A DNA stretch of 45,756 bases from Bacteroidales bacterium (lineage in GTDB: Bacteria; Bacteroidota; Bacteroidia; Bacteroidales; UBA10428), in contig JAFGOR010000163.1 of the NCBI GenBank assembly GCA_016926375.1, forward strand, positions 1 through 45,756, read 5' to 3'. Positions 25,897 through 34,448 of this stretch are shown one piece after another (within the stretch, counting starts at the first letter, position 1; the number at the start of each line of letters is the position of its first letter). The translations under genes and the position numbers were made by a program. The notes under the pieces were generated by a model, which saw only the letters and a program-made list of their open reading frames with translations, was not told where the DNA came from and searched no databases.

Positions 25897-26152
25897 ATCT
25901 CATTCCTGGATTCATAACTAATTTACTGAAGAATTTTAACTTAATAAACATCCAATCATGAAAAAGTAAAGTTACAGGTTGTGTTTTTGCATCTTGTTGC
26001 TACCCTCACTCATCATCCGGAATAAAAATAACTTCGCACCTTCAGTACCATAAAAAAAATGTTTCCTCACCCAAATGATACTCCGCCGGAATCATTAAAT
26101 TTGAGCGCTTAATAAGCAGTTATTCCTTACTATTTTTAACAATACATTTGCA

Positions 26153-27127
26153 ATGGAAGAAATCAGGAAAATTGGCGTGCTCACTTCAGGTGGAGATGCT
26201 CCCGGCATGAATGCAGCCATCAGGGCTGTTGTGAGAACAGGTATTTATCACGGGCTGGAAGTATTTGGCATAAAACGCGGCTACCAGGGAATGATTGAAG
26301 GTGATATCATCCCGCTGGCCACCCAGGATGTCAGCGGCATCATCCAGCGCGGGGGAACCATCATTCAAACTGCCCGTTGCAAAGAGTTTCATCAGTACGA
26401 AGGAAGAAAAAAAGCCTATGACCAACTGATGAAATTTGATATTGATGCGGTCATTGTCATTGGTGGCGATGGTTCCTTTACCGGCGCCAGCATCATGTCG
26501 AAGGAATTTGACATACCTTTTATCGGCATTCCCGGCACCATCGACAACGACCTGTATGGTACCGATTACACCATTGGATACGACACAGCCACCAATACGG
26601 TAGTTGAGGCAGTAGATAAAATAAGGGACACTGCCTCATCGCACGGACGCATATTTTTTGTTGAAGTAATGGGAAGGGAAGCCGGTTTTCTGGCCTTGCG
26701 AAGCGGCATTGCCTGCGGCGCAGAAGGCATTCTGGTACCTGAAGAAAAAAAGCAGCTCGACAAACTCCGGAAATATATGGCAGAAAGAGCTGCCAAGAAA
26801 AAATCGAGCATCATCATTGTGGCCGAAGGCGATGAAGAAGGTGGCGCCATTGGAATTGCAAAAAGAATAAAAGAAGAATTTCCCGAACTAAGTATACGCA
26901 CCACCATTCTCGGCCATATTCAGCGCGGAGGTTCGCCATCTGCGCTCGACCGCATCAATGCCAGCCGCATGGGATCAGCTGCAGTGGAGGCATTGCTCGA
27001 CGATCAGAAAAGCATCATGATCGGACTGGTAAATAACGAAATTGTTCATGTGCCACTGAATAAAACGGTGAAAATGGACAAGGACGTGGACAGAAACCTG
27101 CTCAGGCTGGCAGAAGTGTTGATTTAA
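26153..27127 (+). CDS. pfkA: ATP-dependent 6-phosphofructokinase
   Basis: PfkA phosphorylates fructose 6-phosphate at C1 in glycolysis. The 324-residue length is standard. IGVLTSGGDAPGMNAAIRAV (residues 7-26) starts the fold, IGGDGSFTGA (about 103-112) has the Gly of ATP-using enzymes instead of the Asp of PPi-using ones, and GIPGTIDNDLYGTD (about 124-137) has PGTIDND rather than the PKTIDND of PPi types. VEVMGREAGFLAL (about 169-181) and ILGHIQRGGSPSALDR (about 248-263) bind sugar phosphate. A TACATTTG box ends only 2 bp before the ATG, so it is probably not the promoter of this start. Confidence 0.96.
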   Translation: MEEIRKIGVLTSGGDAPGMNAAIRAVVRTGIYHGLEVFGIKRGYQGMIEGDIIPLATQDVSGIIQRGGTIIQTARCKEFHQYEGRKKAYDQLMKFDIDAVIVIGGDGSFTGASIMSKEFDIPFIGIPGTIDNDLYGTDYTIGYDTATNTVVEAVDKIRDTASSHGRIFFVEVMGREAGFLALRSGIACGAEGILVPEEKKQLDKLRKYMAERAAKKKSSIIIVAEGDEEGGAIGIAKRIKEEFPELSIRTTILGHIQRGGSPSALDRINASRMGSAAVEALLDDQKSIMIGLVNNEIVHVPLNKTVKMDKDVDRNLLRLAEVLI

Positions 27128-27131
27128 TGGC

Positions 27132-27154
27132 CCGGCATCCAAAGTCGATGCCGG
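27132..27154 (+). terminator. Hairpin after pfkA
   Basis: CCGGCATC (27132-27139) pairs with GATGCCGG (27147-27154) around a 7-nt loop, 5 bases after the pfkA stop. Only ATTTC follows, so termination would be weak or factor-assisted. Confidence 0.45.
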
Positions 27155-27218
27155 ATTTCAATGTCATTCCTCCTGCAGGTCGTCACTTCAAGTCACCGCT
27201 TACATACCCCAGCATGCT

Positions 27219-29231
27219 ATGGCCGAAAGCTATTATACCGATCTCCTGCTACCCCTGCCCCTGCACGGAACTTTTACCTATGCTCTTACCGCTGAACAGG
27301 CTGATGTATTGATGCCGGGCATGCGGGTGACCGTTCAGTTCGGCAAAAAGAAGGTATATACAGCACTGGTTACCCGGATTCACAATCAGAAACCCGCGGA
27401 TTACGAGATCAAAGAGATCCTTACGGTGATTGACTCCGCTCCTGTTGTGCTCGATTCACAGCTTGCCCTGTGGAAATGGATCAGCGAATATTATATGTGT
27501 GCCCGGGGTGAAGTGTTCAAAGCGGCCATTCCTGCACAGCTGAAGCTGGAAACCAAATCCCGCGCAAAAAAAAATGACACTTCTGAAATCCGCGACCTTT
27601 CGGAGTTAAACCCCTCACAGCAGCGGGCACTGGAGGACATCCGGAAAAGCTTTGCCGAATCCGACGTAACCCTGCTGCACGGAGTCACTTCTAGTGGCAA
27701 AACCGAAATCTACATCCACCTGATACGGGATGCGATATCAAAGGGACAACAGGTGTTGTACCTGCTTCCTGAAATAGCGCTCACCACGCAGATGATCTCC
27801 CGCCTGAAAGCCGTGTTCGGTCAGCGTATTGCGGTTTATCATTCAAAGTACAGTACTTCGGAAAAGATCAAAACCTGGAAAAACCTCCTGGATGGAGACA
27901 ACCCGGGTGATCATCACATTCAGGTTATACTTGGGGTTCGTTCTTCCGTTTTTCTTCCTTTCAGTAAGCTGGGACTCATTATTGTTGATGAGGAACACGA
28001 AAACACCTACAAGCAATTCGATCCTGCCCCGCGTTATCATGCACGCGACACAGCCATCATGCTGGCCAGAATACACGGGGCAAAAACCCTGCTGGGGACA
28101 GCCACGCCTTCTATTGAGACCTATTATAATTGCAGAACCGGCAAATACAGGCTGGTTGAACTCAACGAGCGGTATCTCGATTTGCAGCTGCCGGAAATAG
28201 TCGTGGTAAACACCCACGAACTCAGGCGACGCAAACAAATGCAGTCGAATTTTTCACCTGCCTTGCTTGATAATATTGACGAAGCATTGAAGAACGGGGA
28301 ACAAGTCATCCTTTTTCAGAACCGGCGGGGATTTTCCCTGTTCCTCGAATGCGGTGAATGCGGTGATATTCCCAGGTGCCGCCATTGCGATGTGAGTCTC
28401 ACCTACCACAAAAAGAGCAACCGGCTCTATTGCCATTACTGTGGTTACAGCACCGCGGTGCCTTCAGTATGCCCGGTTTGTAACCAGGGCAGTCATAAAA
28501 TGAGAGGCTTTGGCACTGAAAAAATTGAAGAAGAGATTGCCCTGTTTTTCCCGCAAGCCCGTATTGAACGAATGGACCTGGATGCAACCCGCAGCCGGAA
28601 GGCATTCGAAAAGCTGATAGCCCGGTTTGAAATGAAGGAATCAGATATACTGGTCGGGACCCAGATGGTGTCGAAGGGTCTCGATTTCGACAATGTGAAA
28701 CTGGTAGGAATCATGAATGCAGATACCATGCTCAACTATCCCGATTTCAGGGCTTACGAAAGAAGCTACCAGCTCATGTCGCAGGTGAGCGGCAGGGCAG
28801 GCAGAAAAAATGCCCGGGGTATGGTAATCATCCAAACCGCAAGCCGGGATCATCCGGTTATCAACCAGGTAGTTCATAATGATTACCAGGCTATGTATAC
28901 CGACCAGCTTGAGGAGCGCAACAGATTCCGCTATCCGCCTTTCAGCAGGCTGGTTAAAATTATCCTGAAGCACCGCTTCCAGGAAACGCTTGATCAGGCA
29001 GCAGTATTTCTGGCACAACAGCTTCGTACCACAGTAAAGGAAACGGTAATGGGCCCCGAGTACCCTTTGGTGAGCAGAATACAAAACCTGTACCTGAAAG
29101 CACTGCTGGTAAAGATTGAAAGGGGAAACCTTACTGCTGTTAAAAATCAAATACTGGCCTGCACCCAGGAAATGACCAGAATACCTGAATTCCGGGCAGT
29201 TCAGTGTACACTTGATGTAGATCCGCAATAA
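27219..29231 (+). CDS. priA: Primosomal protein N' (replication restart helicase PriA), apparently lacking the winged-helix domain
   Basis: PriA is a 3'-5' DNA helicase that restarts stalled replication forks. The 3' DNA-binding domain (about residues 1-108), Walker A GVTSSGKTE (155-163), Walker B DEEH, zinc-binding cysteines in CGECGDIPRCRHC and CHYCGYSTAVPSVCPVC, and the helicase C motifs VGTQMVSKGLDFDNV and QVSGRAGR are present. After KLETKSRAKK (about 109-118) the chain goes almost directly to the helicase start LNPSQQRALEDI. The Walker Lys is residue 161, against 230 in Escherichia coli, so a segment the size of the winged-helix domain is absent. The junction contains a run of nine A (27566-27574) but stays in frame. 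Confidence 0.93.
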   Translation: MAESYYTDLLLPLPLHGTFTYALTAEQADVLMPGMRVTVQFGKKKVYTALVTRIHNQKPADYEIKEILTVIDSAPVVLDSQLALWKWISEYYMCARGEVFKAAIPAQLKLETKSRAKKNDTSEIRDLSELNPSQQRALEDIRKSFAESDVTLLHGVTSSGKTEIYIHLIRDAISKGQQVLYLLPEIALTTQMISRLKAVFGQRIAVYHSKYSTSEKIKTWKNLLDGDNPGDHHIQVILGVRSSVFLPFSKLGLIIVDEEHENTYKQFDPAPRYHARDTAIMLARIHGAKTLLGTATPSIETYYNCRTGKYRLVELNERYLDLQLPEIVVVNTHELRRRKQMQSNFSPALLDNIDEALKNGEQVILFQNRRGFSLFLECGECGDIPRCRHCDVSLTYHKKSNRLYCHYCGYSTAVPSVCPVCNQGSHKMRGFGTEKIEEEIALFFPQARIERMDLDATRSRKAFEKLIARFEMKESDILVGTQMVSKGLDFDNVKLVGIMNADTMLNYPDFRAYERSYQLMSQVSGRAGRKNARGMVIIQTASRDHPVINQVVHNDYQAMYTDQLEERNRFRYPPFSRLVKIILKHRFQETLDQAAVFLAQQLRTTVKETVMGPEYPLVSRIQNLYLKALLVKIERGNLTAVKNQILACTQEMTRIPEFRAVQCTLDVDPQ

Positions 29232-29241
29232 TCAAAATAAT

Positions 29242-29913
29242 ATGAATGTCATTGCACTAACCGACCTGCATGGAAGGAAAAACATATTGACTGCACTGGC
29301 CCCGGAGCTTGAATCAGCTGATCTGTTGCTGCTTTGCGGCGACAACACCCATTTCGGCAAACAAAAGGAAATGGAGGAGATTGTTAATGGGCTTCGCGGA
29401 AAAATTTCTGCTATTTATGCAGTTACCGGTAATTGCGATTACCCCGAAGCCGAAAAATACCTTACCCGCGAAGGGATTTCACTCAACGCCACAGTAAAAA
29501 AACATGCCGGGTATACACTGGTGGGACTGAGCGGTTCGCTCCCCTGCCCCGGTAAAACACCCAACGAATACTCCGAAGAAGAATACGAGGCCATCCTGGG
29601 TGCGCTCTCAATACCCGCCGGAGAGCCCTTGTTGATGGTTTCTCACCAGCCGCCGTTTAATACACTGAATGATGCCGTGTCGCCCGGTTTTCATGTGGGC
29701 AGTAAAAGCATCCGGAAGTTTATTGAAAAATACCAACCGCTTGTTTGTTTTACCGGGCATATCCACGAAGGAAGGGCAGTTGACCGTATTGGTGATACGC
29801 TGGTTGTGAACCCCGGGCCATCCGGTGCCGGAAACTTTACATCAGCCCTGTTGGAAGAAAATGAAGTAAAAAATATCAGGCTGCGCAACCTTTTCAATCC
29901 CGATGCAATCTAA
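29242..29913 (+). CDS. Metallophosphoesterase family protein
   Basis: The 223-residue protein has the calcineurin-like phosphoesterase metal ligands in order: TDLHGRK (Asp7, His9), LLCGDNTHF (Asp), TGNCD (Asn), MVSHQPP (His) and the final FTGHIHEG (GHxH). It is cytoplasmic by sequence. It may hydrolyse a phosphodiester or phosphomonoester, but this broad family cannot be given a substrate from motifs. It begins 10 bp after priA and may share its transcript; the vWA lipoprotein gene follows after 27 bp. Confidence 0.88.
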   Translation: MNVIALTDLHGRKNILTALAPELESADLLLLCGDNTHFGKQKEMEEIVNGLRGKISAIYAVTGNCDYPEAEKYLTREGISLNATVKKHAGYTLVGLSGSLPCPGKTPNEYSEEEYEAILGALSIPAGEPLLMVSHQPPFNTLNDAVSPGFHVGSKSIRKFIEKYQPLVCFTGHIHEGRAVDRIGDTLVVNPGPSGAGNFTSALLEENEVKNIRLRNLFNPDAI

Positions 29914-29940
29914 CAGGTAGCAATAATTAAACCCGCTACT

Positions 29941-31158
29941 ATGAAAAAATACGCATTGACTGCACTTGCATGCCTGCTTGCCCTTGTTATGATCCGCTGT
30001 ACCGAAGACGGCGGGGGCTCAGCATCTCCCGACAAAATTGACGGAGCCACACCGGGCATTTATTCTGAATACGGTTTATCCGGCGCAGGAGGGGGATCTT
30101 CTTCCGGTAATGGCGATTCTGCTCAAACACAACCGGCAGAGCCGGGACAAATTACGGCCGCTGAATGGAACGACCTTACAGAATGGGACTTCTGGAAAAA
30201 CCTGGGCCAAAATGAAGATTTTACCAAAGCGCAGGAAAACTGGAAATTTTACCTGGCTGAGAGGTATTCCTTCCTGGTTACCGATTTGTTGTCGAAACCA
30301 CTGATCGACTGTGAGGTGACACTCGAAACCCTGAACGGTGAAGAAGTGTGGAAAGCACGAACCGATAATGAAGGCAGGGCCGAGTTGTGGCTGAACATCA
30401 ACGGGCAAAACCAGGGAAGTGTTAAAGCCGTTATCAGCTACCAAAACCAGAAAATCACCGTGGTGGATCCCAAAACGTATGACGAAGATGTAAACGAAGT
30501 TGTTGTTGCCACTGCAGGTAATCAGCTGAAGACTGCCGACATTCTTTTTGTTGTGGATGCAACCGGATCCATGGGCGATGAAATTGAATATCTGAAATCA
30601 GAACTGCTCGATGTTGTCGGTCGTGCCGAAGACCTCAACAACCAGCTTTCATTGCGTGTTGGCTCAGTATTCTACCGCGATGAAGGAGATGAATACCTGA
30701 CAAGGGTTTCACCTTTTTCAACCAATTTGCAGCTGACCCATGCATTCATTAACAACCAGCATGCTGACGGCGGCGGTGATTATGAGGAAGCGGTGCACAC
30801 CGCCCTCAGTACTGCCATTACGCAGCTGAGCTGGAGCGAAGATGCCCGGGCCCGCCTGATATTCCTGCTGCTCGATGCACCGCCCCATCATACCAACGCC
30901 ATTGTGGATGACCTCAACGAATCCATCCGGAATACTGCCGCTAAAGGAATTAAAATCATCCCGGTTTCCGCAAGCGGAATCAATAAAGATACCGAATTCC
31001 TGTTCCGGTTCTTTGCCACAGCCACCAACGGAACCTATGTATTCATCACCAACGACAGCGGCATTGGCGGAGAACACATAGAAGCTACCGTGGGCGATTA
31101 CGAGGTGGAACTGCTGAATGATTTGATTGTGCGGTTGATTACCAAATACACCCTGTAA
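29941..31158 (+). CDS. vWA domain-containing lipoprotein
   Basis: The 405-residue protein has a hydrophobic leader ending in MIRC (Cys20). Arg before the Cys is unusual, but Bacteroidota lipoboxes are relaxed and the Gly/Ser-rich segment after it is typical of an exposed linker. Residues about 110-190 form a carboxypeptidase-like or Ig-like beta domain (LLSKPLIDCEVTLETLNG). A von Willebrand A domain begins near 200, with the MIDAS motif DATGS starting at Asp206 and a later LLLDAPPHH. Such domains bind protein or sugar partners through a metal. A role in adhesion or envelope sensing is inference. A strong terminator follows. Confidence 0.86.
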   Translation: MKKYALTALACLLALVMIRCTEDGGGSASPDKIDGATPGIYSEYGLSGAGGGSSSGNGDSAQTQPAEPGQITAAEWNDLTEWDFWKNLGQNEDFTKAQENWKFYLAERYSFLVTDLLSKPLIDCEVTLETLNGEEVWKARTDNEGRAELWLNINGQNQGSVKAVISYQNQKITVVDPKTYDEDVNEVVVATAGNQLKTADILFVVDATGSMGDEIEYLKSELLDVVGRAEDLNNQLSLRVGSVFYRDEGDEYLTRVSPFSTNLQLTHAFINNQHADGGGDYEEAVHTALSTAITQLSWSEDARARLIFLLLDAPPHHTNAIVDDLNESIRNTAAKGIKIIPVSASGINKDTEFLFRFFATATNGTYVFITNDSGIGGEHIEATVGDYEVELLNDLIVRLITKYTL

Positions 31159-31172
31159 ATTTACCAAAATGT

Positions 31173-31202
31173 AAAGCGCAGTCTCCCGACTGTGCTTTTT
31201 TT
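31173..31202 (+). terminator. Terminator hairpin of the GCGCAGTC-tccc-GACTG type (copy 1)
   Basis: AAAGCGCAGTC (31173-31183), loop TCCC, GACTGTGCTTT (31188-31198), then further T: an 11-bp stem with one G-U pair and a T-tract. The same core with a perfect 11-bp stem occurs at 34416-34441. Confidence 0.8.
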
Positions 31203-31204
31203 AT

Positions 31205-31350
31205 TAACACAAAGTGCACGAAGAGAAAACCTCACTAAGTCCACTAAGTTTAGGAATACCAAAAGTCCCGCCAATAGCGGAACTCTCCTTTGTGTGCCTG
31301 TTTCTTAGCGTTCTTCGTGACGATTTCACTTTGGGAGCTTTGTGTTTAAA
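31205..31350 (+). repeat. Imperfect inverted CACAAAG / CTTTGTG intergenic repeat
   Basis: The 349-bp spacer before tldD has a left part with AACACAAAGTGCACGAAG (from 31205) and CACTAAGTCCACTAAG, and a right part with CTTTGTGTGCC, TTCTTCGTGACG and GAGCTTTGTGTTT. The arms are imperfect reverse complements with insertions. No convincing gene lies here; a 63-codon frame at 31214-31405 only reads through the repeat. Confidence 0.5.
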
Positions 31351-31355
31351 AAATC

Positions 31356-31377
31356 TGCCGGATAGGCGTTTCCGGCA
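31356..31377 (+). repeat. Short hairpin TGCCGGA / TCCGGCA
   Basis: TGCCGGA (31356-31362) and TCCGGCA (31371-31377) form a 7-bp stem around an 8-nt loop. No T-tract follows. It lies next to the CACAAAG repeat and may be part of the same intergenic element. From here to 31507 nothing else was recognised. Confidence 0.4.
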
Positions 31378-31507
31378 CGAAGGCAGACGGAACGCAGCGG
31401 ATTAGCCGTTATTGCTATTGTTAAATATTGTTATTTTCTGCCTGAGCCATTGATTTTTGTTGAAATACTCCTTAATTTAGTTCAACATTCAATCAATTAC
31501 ACTCAAA

Positions 31508-33052
31508 ATGAAACCCATTCACCGGAGGAAATTCCTTAAAGGTGCTGCCATGGCTGGCGGTACCTTTTTTTTACTCCCCAAACTCGATGCAGGTACCTGG
31601 CTGGACACCCAAACCTCCGGCAGTTACTTTCTGAAGGAATTCGGAGTTGATGAAGCACTCTGCCAGAAATTACTGGCTAAAGCACTCTCCAAAGGCGGCG
31701 ACTTCGCCGACCTGTACTTTGAATTTACATTATCCAATTACCTGGGCCTCGAAGATGGCAAGGTGAACCAGTCCTATGGCGATATCGGACTGGGGGTAGG
31801 CATCCGAACCGTTAAGGGCGATCAGGTGGGATATGGTTATACGCAGGAGCTTACAGAAGAGTCCATGCTCTCGGCAGCTGCAACCGCATCTACCATCAGC
31901 AGCATGAGCGCATCTGCTGTCAACGGCTCTTTCAGTGCGCCAAATATCGGAAACTACTACCCTGTGAGTCCCGATTTCAATGGTTATCCCGCCAGGGAAA
32001 AGCTGCCTTTATTGCAGGCTCTGAATCAGAAATGCTTTTCATTGTCATCTGAAATTGTGAAAGTCAACGCCGGCTTTTCCAACAATGTAAAGCGCGTTCT
32101 GATTGTTACCAGCGACGGGGTAATGGCAGAGGACCTGATCCCCTCAGGCTATCTTTACGCCTCTGTGGTGGCCGAAAGAAATGGCAAGCGGGAACAGTCG
32201 TTCTGGAACCTGGGTGGCCGTCGGGAGTTTTCTTATTATAACGAGCAGGCTCTCGAAGAAATAGCATCCATGTCCGTTCACAATGCCCTGAAACTTTTTG
32301 ATGCCATTCAGCCTCCCGCAGGTGAAATACCCGTGGTGCTCGGACCCGGAGTTACCGGCATTCTGCTTCATGAAGCCATTGGCCACGGTATGGAAGCCGA
32401 TTTCAACCGCAAGAACATCTCAACATACAGCACCCTGCTCGGCAAAAAAGTTGCGGAACCCTTTATCAACATCATCGATGACGGGACCAACATGAATCTG
32501 GCCGGAAGTATTAACGTGGACGATGAAGGCATTCCCGGACAAAAAACCATGCTGGTTGAAAACGGTATTCTTACAAGTTACATACACGACAGGATTTCCG
32601 CAAAACATTACGGTGTGAAACCAACAGGAAATGGCCGCAGGCAGGATTTCCAGAACTACCCGATGCCGCGTATGCGAAATACATACATGCTGGGCGGACA
32701 GGCCACGCCGGAAGATGTGATCAAACAGGCAGGCAATGGTATTTATGTTGAAAACGTGAGTAACGGACAGGTAAAAATCGGAGAAGGCGATTTTGCCTTT
32801 TATGTTTCACAAGGACGTTTGATCGAAAACGGTAAACTCACAGCCCCAATCAAAGATGTGAACATCATGGGCAACGGACCGAAAATGCTGGCCAACATGA
32901 CTATGGTTGCCAATGACCTGGTTATGTACCAGGGAGGTGCCGGTCAGTGCGGCAAAAATGGACAGGGTGTGCCCGTAGGTTTCGGGATGCCCACCTGTTT
33001 GGTAAAATCATTAACCGTTGGGGGTACCCAGCAGAAAGGAGGCCAGTCATGA
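31508..33052 (+). CDS. tldD: TldD-like metalloprotease with Tat signal
   Basis: TldD and its partner PmbA/TldE form a zinc metalloprotease that digests unfolded or unstructured peptides. The 514-residue product has the active-site motif HEAIGHGMEADF with His288, Glu289 and His293, and the C-terminal GGAGQCGKNGQGVPVGFGMP (in parts) typical of TldD. Unusually it begins with HRRKFLKGAAMAGGTFFLLP (residues 5-24), a textbook twin-arginine leader, which implies export of the folded protein. Its stop overlaps the pmbA start as ATGA, so the two are translationally coupled. It is also longer than Escherichia coli TldD (about 480 residues), as the leader would predict. Confidence 0.92.
   Translation: MKPIHRRKFLKGAAMAGGTFFLLPKLDAGTWLDTQTSGSYFLKEFGVDEALCQKLLAKALSKGGDFADLYFEFTLSNYLGLEDGKVNQSYGDIGLGVGIRTVKGDQVGYGYTQELTEESMLSAAATASTISSMSASAVNGSFSAPNIGNYYPVSPDFNGYPAREKLPLLQALNQKCFSLSSEIVKVNAGFSNNVKRVLIVTSDGVMAEDLIPSGYLYASVVAERNGKREQSFWNLGGRREFSYYNEQALEEIASMSVHNALKLFDAIQPPAGEIPVVLGPGVTGILLHEAIGHGMEADFNRKNISTYSTLLGKKVAEPFINIIDDGTNMNLAGSINVDDEGIPGQKTMLVENGILTSYIHDRISAKHYGVKPTGNGRRQDFQNYPMPRMRNTYMLGGQATPEDVIKQAGNGIYVENVSNGQVKIGEGDFAFYVSQGRLIENGKLTAPIKDVNIMGNGPKMLANMTMVANDLVMYQGGAGQCGKNGQGVPVGFGMPTCLVKSLTVGGTQQKGGQS
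33035..33042 (+). promoter_or_regulatory. Shine-Dalgarno sequence deciding the pmbA start
   Basis: AAAGGAGG lies 6 nt before the ATG at 33049. Clear sites of this kind are uncommon in this window, and it rules out the longer open frame beginning at 32947. Confidence 0.7.
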
Positions 33053-34389
33053 ACTATAGGAAAGATCAGCAACAGGAATTCCGCGAACTGGCAGGTTGGG
33101 TAATTGACCAGACATTAAAAGCCGGGGCAAAGGATTGTAAAGTGAATATCTCCAAAAGAAGATCCGTTGAAATCAATTACCGCGAAAGGAAACCCGAGAT
33201 TATTAAGGAGGCAACAACACAGGGCCTGTATCTTGAGGTATTTTACAATAACAGGTATGCCGGAAAATCTACTCCCGATTTCCGCAAATCAACCCTTGAG
33301 GGCTTCATTACCGATCTGATTGACAATGCCCGAATCATGGAGGAAGATCCGTTCCGCACGCTGCCTGACCCAAAGTATTATAGCGGAAGATCAAGCCTGG
33401 ATCTGCAACTGTCGGATCCCGATTTTAGTAAATTGTTGCCCGAAGACCGGCATGCCATGGCAAAAGCTGTTGAAGATGCCTGCCTGAAAAGTGGCGGAGA
33501 AAAAGTAATCTCTGTTGAAGCCGGAGAAAATGATGACACCTGGGAAGATTTTACCAAAACCAGTAACGGGTTTGAAGGCTTTAACAAAGGCACCAATTAC
33601 TCCATTGGCGCATCCATGACGCTCCAGGATGAAGGAGACAGAAGACCAAACGGATATTACTACGTGAGTTGCCGTTATAAAACCGACCTTCCCTCATTGC
33701 AGGATATCGGAACAAAGGCTGCCAAAAGAACATTTGATTTGATGGGTGGTAAAAAAATTCCAACCGAAACACTTCCGGTTATTCTTGAAAACCGCGGAGC
33801 AGCAAGGATTCTGGGCGGACTGCTGAATCCGATGTCTGCGGGCAGTATACAACAGAAAAGATCATTCCTTGCAGATAAAAAGGGACAACAATTCGGCAGT
33901 AAACTGCTGACTGTTCAGGAGGACCCTTTTATTCCCAGGGGACTGGGATCGAGGCTGTTTGATGATGACGGATTCCCCACCCGGAAGCGCAACCTAATCA
34001 CCGAAGGCAGGGTTAATGAGTTTCTGGTCGACTGGTATTACAGCCGCAAACTGGGATGGGAACCCACATCGGGATCGATCACCAACCTGATCATACCTCC
34101 CGGCCAAAGAAGCGTTGATGAGATCATCAAGGATCTCGGTCGCTGCATCCTGGTTACCGACTATATCGGAGGCAATTCCAATGCAACCACGGGTGATTTT
34201 TCGGTGGGCATTATCGGTAAATTGTACGACAAGGGGCAGTTTGTTCAGAATGTTGCCGAAATGAACGTTGCCGACAATCACCTCACTTTCTGGAACAAGC
34301 TGGTTGAAGTGGCCAACGATCCCTGGATTTACAGCCAGGCCCGGTTCCCCAGTCTGGTCATCGACAATGTAGTGGTTGCCGGAATCTAA
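33049..34389 (+). CDS. pmbA: TldD/PmbA family protein (TldE partner)
   Basis: The 446-residue protein resembles PmbA/TldE, the inactive partner that shapes the TldD protease cavity. It has the fold's repeated strands (VEINYRERKPEIIKEATTQG in parts, about 44-63), PVILENRGAARILGGLL (about 243-259), and the C-terminal GDFSVGIIGKLYDKGQFVQ (in parts), but no HExxxH motif, as expected for TldE. The start at 33049 overlaps the tldD stop and has a good Shine-Dalgarno. No signal peptide is visible, although its partner has a Tat leader. Co-export as a complex carried by TldD is one explanation. Confidence 0.9.
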   Translation: MNYRKDQQQEFRELAGWVIDQTLKAGAKDCKVNISKRRSVEINYRERKPEIIKEATTQGLYLEVFYNNRYAGKSTPDFRKSTLEGFITDLIDNARIMEEDPFRTLPDPKYYSGRSSLDLQLSDPDFSKLLPEDRHAMAKAVEDACLKSGGEKVISVEAGENDDTWEDFTKTSNGFEGFNKGTNYSIGASMTLQDEGDRRPNGYYYVSCRYKTDLPSLQDIGTKAAKRTFDLMGGKKIPTETLPVILENRGAARILGGLLNPMSAGSIQQKRSFLADKKGQQFGSKLLTVQEDPFIPRGLGSRLFDDDGFPTRKRNLITEGRVNEFLVDWYYSRKLGWEPTSGSITNLIIPPGQRSVDEIIKDLGRCILVTDYIGGNSNATTGDFSVGIIGKLYDKGQFVQNVAEMNVADNHLTFWNKLVEVANDPWIYSQARFPSLVIDNVVVAGI

Positions 34390-34415
34390 AATCACGGTTA
34401 ATTATAGCTCTGCGT

Positions 34416-34445
34416 AGAGCGCAGTCTCCCGACTGCGCTCTTTCT
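34416..34445 (+). terminator. Terminator hairpin of the GCGCAGTC-tccc-GACTG type (copy 2)
   Basis: AGAGCGCAGTC (34416-34426), loop TCCC, GACTGCGCTCT (34431-34441) form a perfect 11-bp stem followed by TTCT. It lies between convergent genes and may serve both strands. Confidence 0.75.
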
Positions 34446-34448
34446 GTT

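Noticed and set aside
26143-26150. TACATTTG as pfkA promoter
   Set aside because: It ends 2 bp before the ATG, which would put the transcript start inside the gene.
27560-27580. Frameshift in priA at the nine-A run
   Set aside because: Translation is continuous and matches PriA motifs on both sides, so a missing domain explains the length better than a broken frame.
31214-31405. 63-codon plus-strand frame
   Set aside because: It spans the CACAAAG repeat and a hairpin and has no recognisable domain.
32947-33048. N-terminal extension of PmbA
   Set aside because: It reads through the 3' end of tldD in another frame; the ATG at 33049 has a good Shine-Dalgarno and the family start.
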